64,000 nt of DNA from Mycobacterium sp. URHD0025 (GTDB taxonomy: Bacteria > Actinomycetota > Actinomycetes > Mycobacteriales > Mycobacteriaceae): positions 248,001 through 312,000 of the forward strand of contig NZ_KE384491.1 of assembly GCF_000426065.1 (NCBI RefSeq), in the 5' to 3' direction. The notes beneath the pieces are model-generated. The model was not told the DNA's origin and did not search any database. It was given only the letters and a program-made list of their open reading frames with translations. Shown here piece after piece: positions 59,183 through 64,000 of the stretch. The position numbers were made by a program, and so were the translations under genes. Within the stretch, counting starts at the first letter, position 1. Every line of letters begins with the position of its first letter.

Positions 59183-61348
59183 TCAAGGCCGTTCGCCGAC
59201 CAGTTTCACCGCGGCGGCCTCGATGGTGTCTTCCGACAGCAGCACCTCCAGCGCGGCATCGCCCAGCGGGATGAAGCTGTCGGCACTGGCCACGCGCCGT
59301 AACGGGCCGGAGAAGCCGTGGTCGGTGAGTTCGGCCAGCACACCTTCCCCCACACCCCCGGTGCGGCGGGTCTCGTCCACGATGAGCACGCGGCCGGTCG
59401 CATCCGCCTCCCGCAGCATGTCCTCGACCGGCAACGGCGACAGCCAACGCAGGTCGACCACGCGGGCCGCGATCCCGGCCTGTTCGAGGCGACGGGCCAC
59501 CCGCAGGCTCATCCACAGTCCGTTCCCGAAGGTGAGGATGGTCAGGTCGGCACCGTCGCCGTAGGTGCGGGCCGCACCGATGCGCACCGGCTGGGCCGGA
59601 TAGCTCGCCAGCCACTGCTGATCGCCGTCGTCGTACAGGTCCTTGGTGTGGTACAAAGCGATCGGTTCGAGGTAAATACACACCGCGCCAGCGGCTTTCG
59701 CGGCAGCCACGCAGGTGTGCAGCATCGCTGCCGCGTCATCGGGCCGGGCCGGTGACGCGATCACCACCCCTGGAATGTCACGGATTGCCGCGATCGAGTC
59801 GTCGTTGTGGAAGTGTCCGCCGAACCCCTTCTGGTAGCCGTAGCCCGCAATCCGTACCACCATAGGGTTGCGGTACTGACGGTTGGAGAAGAACTGCAGG
59901 GTGGCTCCCTCACCGCGGATCTGATCGGCCGCGTTGTGCAGGTAGGCGAGATACTGGATCTCCGGGATCGGTAGCAGGCCCGAGACACCGGCGCCCAGGG
60001 CCAGGCCGAGAATCGTCTGTTCGTCGAGCAGCGTGTCGAACACCCGCGCGGGCCCGGCAGCCGCCTGCAGGCCACGGGTCACCCCGTAAACCCCGCCCTT
60101 ACGGGCGATGTCCTCCCCGAACACGATCGTCTCCGGGTGCGCCTGCAGCACATCCTTGAGGGCCCGGTTGATCGCCAGGGCCAGGGTCAGCGGCGCACCG
60201 TCCGGGGCCCCCGGGCCGGTGACGGAGACCGCCCGGGCTTCGTCGAGAGTGTCACGCAGCGGTTTCATCACCGCCGGCGCGCTGTCGAGCTGTGCGGACC
60301 GGCTGAGCTCCCCCGCCAGCCCGATCACCTCGGTGCGCTTGGCCTCATAGCGCTCGACGGCTTGTTCTGGCGTGAGTACGCCGTGTGTCACAAGGATTCT
60401 CGCCGTATTGAGGACGGGGTCACGGTCGTAGTCGGCCAGGATTTCGTCTGGCCTGCGATACGCCGGTTCGTAGTCGGACCCGGCGTGGCCCATCAACCGA
60501 ACCGTGCCGAGGTGCAGGAAAGCGGGCTTGCGATGGTTGCGTACCCACTGCGCGGCGGCCAGCGCGGTCTCGAAGGCCGCGATCAGGTCGGAGCCGTCGG
60601 CGGCGAAGTACTGGAGTCCCTCGCGGTGGGCATAGGTCCGGGCCACCCATCCGCGCGGCGTCTTGGTGCTGATCCCGATGCCGTTGTCCTCACAGACGAA
60701 CAGCAACGGCATGGGCAGCCCCTGGTAGGAGGCGTGCAGCGCGGCATTGATCGCGCCGACGGCCGTCGAGTGGTTGGCCGAGGCGTCTCCGAAGCTGCAC
60801 ACCGTGACGGCATCATCCGGCCATGGGCACGCGACATCGAGCTTGCGGGCCCTGGCGATCGAGAAGGCGACCCCCAGCGCACGCGGTAGATGCGACGCGA
60901 TGGTCGAGGTCTGCGGAATGACCCCGAGGTCGTGGCGGCCGAACACCTTGTGCCTGCCGCCCGAAATCGGTTCGTCGGTTGCGGCGACCAGACCCAGCAG
61001 CACATCGCGCACCGGATCACTGCCGGCCACCTGAGCGGCGCGGGCCAGGTAGAAGCCCCCCGAGCGGTAGTGCAACAGCGCCGGATCGTCGGCGCGCAGC
61101 GCCGCGGCGACCGCCGCATTGCCCTCGTGCCCGGATGACCCGATGGTGTAGAAACCCTTGCCCTGCGCCCGCAGCCAGCGCGCGGCCAGATCGAGGTGCC
61201 GACTGCCCAGCTGGGCATCGAAGAGAGCCAACGCATCCGGTTCGGTCAACGCCGACCCGACAGGCCACGGCTGGTCACCAGGTCCGGTCAGCGCCGAGAC
61301 GGTGGTGCAGAAGTATTCGTCGATGGCTTCGTGGTGACGACTGGCCAC
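59183..61348 (-). CDS. Fused E1 alpha-beta subunit of a 2-oxoacid dehydrogenase-like complex
   Basis: A 721-residue thiamine-diphosphate protein in which E1 alpha (about 1-365) and E1 beta (about 375-721) are fused. The TPP motif is SFGDASANHSTAVGAINAAL with FVCEDNGIGIST about 30 residues on. The beta half starts PLTLALAINRALKDVLQAHP and contains VFGEDIARKGGVYGVTRGL and IPEIQYLAYLHNAADQIRGE. It should decarboxylate a 2-oxoacid, yet no E2 or E3 gene is nearby. The start codon region precedes a 48-base gap to the dehydrogenase. Confidence 0.88.
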   Translation of the reverse strand: MASRHHEAIDEYFCTTVSALTGPGDQPWPVGSALTEPDALALFDAQLGSRHLDLAARWLRAQGKGFYTIGSSGHEGNAAVAAALRADDPALLHYRSGGFYLARAAQVAGSDPVRDVLLGLVAATDEPISGGRHKVFGRHDLGVIPQTSTIASHLPRALGVAFSIARARKLDVACPWPDDAVTVCSFGDASANHSTAVGAINAALHASYQGLPMPLLFVCEDNGIGISTKTPRGWVARTYAHREGLQYFAADGSDLIAAFETALAAAQWVRNHRKPAFLHLGTVRLMGHAGSDYEPAYRRPDEILADYDRDPVLNTARILVTHGVLTPEQAVERYEAKRTEVIGLAGELSRSAQLDSAPAVMKPLRDTLDEARAVSVTGPGAPDGAPLTLALAINRALKDVLQAHPETIVFGEDIARKGGVYGVTRGLQAAAGPARVFDTLLDEQTILGLALGAGVSGLLPIPEIQYLAYLHNAADQIRGEGATLQFFSNRQYRNPMVVRIAGYGYQKGFGGHFHNDDSIAAIRDIPGVVIASPARPDDAAAMLHTCVAAAKAAGAVCIYLEPIALYHTKDLYDDGDQQWLASYPAQPVRIGAARTYGDGADLTILTFGNGLWMSLRVARRLEQAGIAARVVDLRWLSPLPVEDMLREADATGRVLIVDETRRTGGVGEGVLAELTDHGFSGPLRRVASADSFIPLGDAALEVLLSEDTIEAAAVKLVGERP

Positions 61349-61396
61349 CTGGCCTCCTGAGCTCGCGGTGGGTGGACGATACGCAACGCCGACTCG

Positions 61397-62596
61397 TCAG
61401 CGGAACGCCGGAATTCCGGTGAGCGCCTGCCCGATGATCAGACTATGCATTTCGCTGGTGCCTTCGTAGGTCAACACCGATTCCAGGTTGTTGGCGTGCC
61501 GCATCACCGGATATTCGGCGGTGATACCGCTGGCACCCAGGATGGTGCGGGCGGTGCGGGCGATCTCCAGGGCTTCCCTGACATTGTTGAGCTTGCCGAG
61601 GCTGACCTGATCCGGGACCAGGTCGCCGGCGTCCTTGCGCCTGCCGAGGTGCAGTGCCAGCAGGAGTCCCTTTCCGTACTCCAGCGTCATGTCCGCGAGC
61701 TTCTGCTGGGTGAGCTGGAAGCCGGCGATCGGCCGGCCGAACTGTTCTCGCGAGCGCGCATAGTCCAGCGCGGTCTGCAGGCAGTCCCGCGCCGCACCGA
61801 GAGCACCGAACACGATGCCGAAGCGGGCTTCGTTCAGACAGCGCAGTGGGGCGCCGAGACTGGTCGCCCCGGGTAGGCGCGCGCTGTCGGGCAGCCGGAC
61901 GCCTTCGAGCACCAGCTCGCTGGTCACCGACGCCCGCAGCGACATCTTCGACTTGATCGTGTTGGCGGTGAAACCCGGTGTGTCCGTGGGGACGACGAAG
62001 CCGCGGACACCCTCGTCGGTGCGGGCCCAGATGACCGCGACGTCAGCCACCGACCCGTTGGTGATCCACATCTTGGTGCCGGTCAGCACCCAATCGCCGC
62101 CGGCCCGCTCGGCTCGGGTTCGCATCCCCGCCGGATTGGAACCGTGGTCGGGTTCGGTGAGGCCGAAGCACCCGATGTCACGACCCGCGGCCATCTCCGG
62201 AAGCCAGTGGTTCTTCTGTTCATCGCTGCCAAACGCATGAATGGCGAACATCGCCAGCGAGCCCTGCACGCTGACCAGCGATCGGATCCCCGAATCGCCG
62301 GCCTCCAGTTCCATGCAGGCCAGACCGTAGGCCACCGCGCTGGTGCCCGCGCACCCGTAACCCTGCAGATGCATACCGAGCAGCCCCAGCTCGCCGAGCT
62401 CACCGGCCAACTCACGGGCCGGCAGTTCGCCGCTCTCGTACCAGCCCGCGATGTACGGACTGATTCTCCGTCGCACGACCGAGCGCACGGTGTCGCGGAT
62501 CTCGCGTTCTTCGGCCGTGAGCAGCGCATCGACACCGAACATCGCGTCGGCGCGGACGGTGTCGGAACTGCGTTGGGCCACAGCGGCTTCAGCCAT
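61397..62596 (-). CDS. Glutaryl-CoA dehydrogenase-like acyl-CoA dehydrogenase
   Basis: A 399-residue acyl-CoA dehydrogenase closest to the glutaryl-CoA dehydrogenase group. Matching segments are LQGYGCAGTSAVAYGLACME, DSGIRSLVSVQGSL (Arg equivalent to the substrate-binding Arg of human GCDH) and FGLTEPDHGSNPAGMRTRAE. The catalytic Glu is in LTYEGTSEMHSLIIGQALTG. GCDH converts glutaryl-CoA to crotonyl-CoA and CO2. The gene lies in the same operon as a CaiB CoA-transferase, the usual glutarate partner. Other acyl-CoA substrates remain possible. Confidence 0.85.
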   Translation of the reverse strand: MAEAAVAQRSSDTVRADAMFGVDALLTAEEREIRDTVRSVVRRRISPYIAGWYESGELPARELAGELGELGLLGMHLQGYGCAGTSAVAYGLACMELEAGDSGIRSLVSVQGSLAMFAIHAFGSDEQKNHWLPEMAAGRDIGCFGLTEPDHGSNPAGMRTRAERAGGDWVLTGTKMWITNGSVADVAVIWARTDEGVRGFVVPTDTPGFTANTIKSKMSLRASVTSELVLEGVRLPDSARLPGATSLGAPLRCLNEARFGIVFGALGAARDCLQTALDYARSREQFGRPIAGFQLTQQKLADMTLEYGKGLLLALHLGRRKDAGDLVPDQVSLGKLNNVREALEIARTARTILGASGITAEYPVMRHANNLESVLTYEGTSEMHSLIIGQALTGIPAFR

Positions 62597-62623
62597 GTTT
62601 CTGGACTCCTGGTGATTGTCGGT

Positions 62624-63844
62624 TCAGCAGCACCCGATGCGGCGCGGCGTGGATTGTGCGGCCGGCACGGGCTCGCCGCGCCATCTCACCGCGCGGCTCG
62701 GCGGTGGGGTCTGTTCGCTGCGGGTCTTGACCAGCGGAACACCGTCGACGATTACGGTCGCGATGCCGGGCAGATCACCGAGGGCAAAGCATTCCAGGGC
62801 GTCGTCGGCGGTCGATCCGGTGACCGGCCCGAGAACCAGCAGGTCGGCCGGTCGCCCTTCCGCGAGCACCCCGGTGTCGAGGCCGTGGGCCCGCGCGGTC
62901 TGGCCGGTGGCAGCCGCAACGGCGCGCAGCGGATCGACGCCGCAGATCGACGCCAGGAAGCAGACGTTGCGCAGCATTCCCCGCGGGATCACGCCCGTGC
63001 CGCCGGGAGTGTCCGTGCCGAGCGTGAGCCGGCCGAGTTCACCGCGGGCGGACAGTTGATCGACGACCAGTTTGGTCGCCCGGTAGTTCATCGAGCTGCA
63101 CACCTCGACATGAGCCGAAGGCAGGTCCGCGATGATCGCCACGATGTCCTGGTCGGGTGGCGGTATCGGCCCACCCGAGATGTGGCCCACGATGTCCGGC
63201 TTGACGGTCACCACGACGTCACGTCCTGCCACCCGGCTCGACCCCGACCGTGACACGCCGCCGGAGTGCATCTTGACCGTCATGCCGCGCTCATGCGCCC
63301 AGTGGACATAGCGCTGAGCTTCGCCGTCTCCCAGCCGGTTCCAGTCGTAGAAGATGAACTTGAGGTGCTCGATGCCTTCGCGGTGCGCCCGGTCGAAGTG
63401 CTCCTCGGTCATGCCCGGTACCAGGAGCACCGTGCCCGCGTTGACCTTCACTCCGGACGGACGCGCACGCCCGGTGGTGTGCTTGGACGTGATCGCGATG
63501 CTCAGCACCAGTTCCGGCGTCAGCGCACCGAAGTCCAGGCCCGGAATGTGCAATTCGCCCGCCGACACCATCGAAGTGGTCCCGCCCTGAAGGTAATTGC
63601 CGATCCAGCCGATCGAGTTCTGCGCCGGTGTCCACTCGCCGAACGTCGGATGCACGTGCCCGTCGACGAGGCCCGGCATCACCGTCAGTCCGCCGGCGGA
63701 CATCACGTGGTCAGGGCCGGAATGGTCGACACCGATACCTGCGATGCGTCCGTCTTCGATCAGCAGCGTGGTGTCACGCAGCGGCGGCGTCGACACATCG
63801 CCGGACACCAGCAGACCGATGTCCTCCACGAGCAGTGTGGTCAC
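62624..63844 (-). CDS. Enamidase-like amidohydrolase
   Basis: A 406-residue metal-dependent amidohydrolase. Metal-binding motifs are VDGHVHPTFG, KMHSGGVSR, GHISGG and the Asp in TLGTDTPGGTG. The stretch VTVKPDIVGHISGGPIPPPD to RPADLLVLGPVTGSTADDAL resembles my recollection of the enamidase of nicotinate-degrading bacteria, which opens 1,4,5,6-tetrahydro-6-oxonicotinate. GTG 63844 follows GGGAGGATTT; ATG 63859 is an alternative. It is the first gene of the five-gene catabolic operon. The exact substrate is not established. Confidence 0.72.
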   Translation of the reverse strand: MTTLLVEDIGLLVSGDVSTPPLRDTTLLIEDGRIAGIGVDHSGPDHVMSAGGLTVMPGLVDGHVHPTFGEWTPAQNSIGWIGNYLQGGTTSMVSAGELHIPGLDFGALTPELVLSIAITSKHTTGRARPSGVKVNAGTVLLVPGMTEEHFDRAHREGIEHLKFIFYDWNRLGDGEAQRYVHWAHERGMTVKMHSGGVSRSGSSRVAGRDVVVTVKPDIVGHISGGPIPPPDQDIVAIIADLPSAHVEVCSSMNYRATKLVVDQLSARGELGRLTLGTDTPGGTGVIPRGMLRNVCFLASICGVDPLRAVAAATGQTARAHGLDTGVLAEGRPADLLVLGPVTGSTADDALECFALGDLPGIATVIVDGVPLVKTRSEQTPPPSRAVRWRGEPVPAAQSTPRRIGCC

Positions 63845-63866
63845 AAATCCTCCCACCATTGGATTT

Positions 63867-63874
63867 TGTATACA
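63867..63874. promoter_or_regulatory. TGTATACA palindrome before the enamidase-like gene
   Basis: Perfect 8-bp palindrome, 22 bases upstream of the amidohydrolase start, inside an AT-rich stretch (ATTTTGTATACACTAT). TGTATACA-type half-sites are common GntR operators; on the minus strand this stretch could also supply a -10 element. The remaining 126 bases to the window end hold no gene I can support. Confidence 0.4.
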
Positions 63875-64000
63875 CTATCCGATGCCTTCGATTCGGCATA
63901 GTGCAACGGGGATGTCCCGGGAACACGGCCTCGGCACCGAACGGTGCGCCACGGATCGAATTCAACGCTGCCGCAACCACATCGGAGCCAACAGAGGCGC

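Noticed and set aside
63912..64000. Short open frame running off the window end on the + strand
   Set aside because: Only 29 codons are visible, with an unremarkable ribosome site and no recognisable motif.
1..64000. tRNA, rRNA, insertion sequence or prophage
   Set aside because: No cloverleaf, rRNA stretch, transposase or phage protein was recognised; the xerC gene is the housekeeping recombinase.

Overview
The window looks like the chromosome of a rapidly growing mycobacterium (Mycolicibacterium type). DNA is GC-rich throughout. It carries the mycobacterial block rlmN / cdsA-frr-pyrH / amidase / tsf-rpsB / M23 peptidase / xerC / viuB-like / dprA-comM-yraN, which from memory matches the Rv2880c-Rv2898c order of M. 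tuberculosis, plus a six-gene mce operon and F420-dependent oxidoreductases. No rRNA, tRNA, CRISPR array, insertion sequence or prophage was seen.

Layout. 1-2867: tail of a phosphotransferase-like gene, a TetR regulator, and an aldehyde dehydrogenase translationally coupled to a SnoaL/NTF2-fold protein. 3091-8310: rlmN, LysR regulator divergent from a DMT exporter, then pyrH-frr-cdsA on the minus strand. 8455-21981: accessory block: methyltransferase divergent from MarR with two matching operators between them, glycerate kinase, a three-gene YgiB-like / glutathionylspermidine-synthase-like / DUF350 cassette, metallo-beta-lactamase-fold protein, an ECF sigma factor coupled to an SDR, and a five-gene minus-strand operon (two FtsX-type permeases, ABC ATPase, APC permease, copper amine oxidase). 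22127-30474: amidase, LLM oxidoreductase, tsf-rpsB with a strong terminator, M23 peptidase, small membrane protein, second LLM oxidoreductase, alpha/beta hydrolase and xerC. 30543-35438: TetR-MpaB-acyl-CoA dehydrogenase operon and a lactate 2-monooxygenase homologue. 35486-41597: siderophore-interacting protein, a three-gene nitrile hydratase/thiocyanate hydrolase-like operon, dprA-comM-yraN. 41732-45213: MarR regulator, AveC-like membrane protein and GMC oxidoreductase, tied together by a shared palindrome. 45418-53536: seven-gene mce operon (mceA-F plus a secreted protein) with no yrbE permease genes beside it. 53773-63844: substrate-binding-type protein without signal peptide, FadR/GntR regulator, an unknown protein, and a five-gene catabolic operon (enamidase-like amidohydrolase, glutaryl-CoA-dehydrogenase-like enzyme, fused 2-oxoacid dehydrogenase E1, CaiB CoA-transferase, TesB thioesterase).

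The conserved housekeeping genes form a scaffold with catabolic or transport modules inserted between them, each with its own local regulator. Several modules carry palindromes that link regulator to target: TATCAA-N5-TTGATA pairs at the MarR/methyltransferase promoter, TTCAGAAT-type sites at the MarR-AveC and GMC promoters, and AT-rich CTAG-centred palindromes around the mce/FadR region. Product names are from reading the translated sequences; no database search was run.
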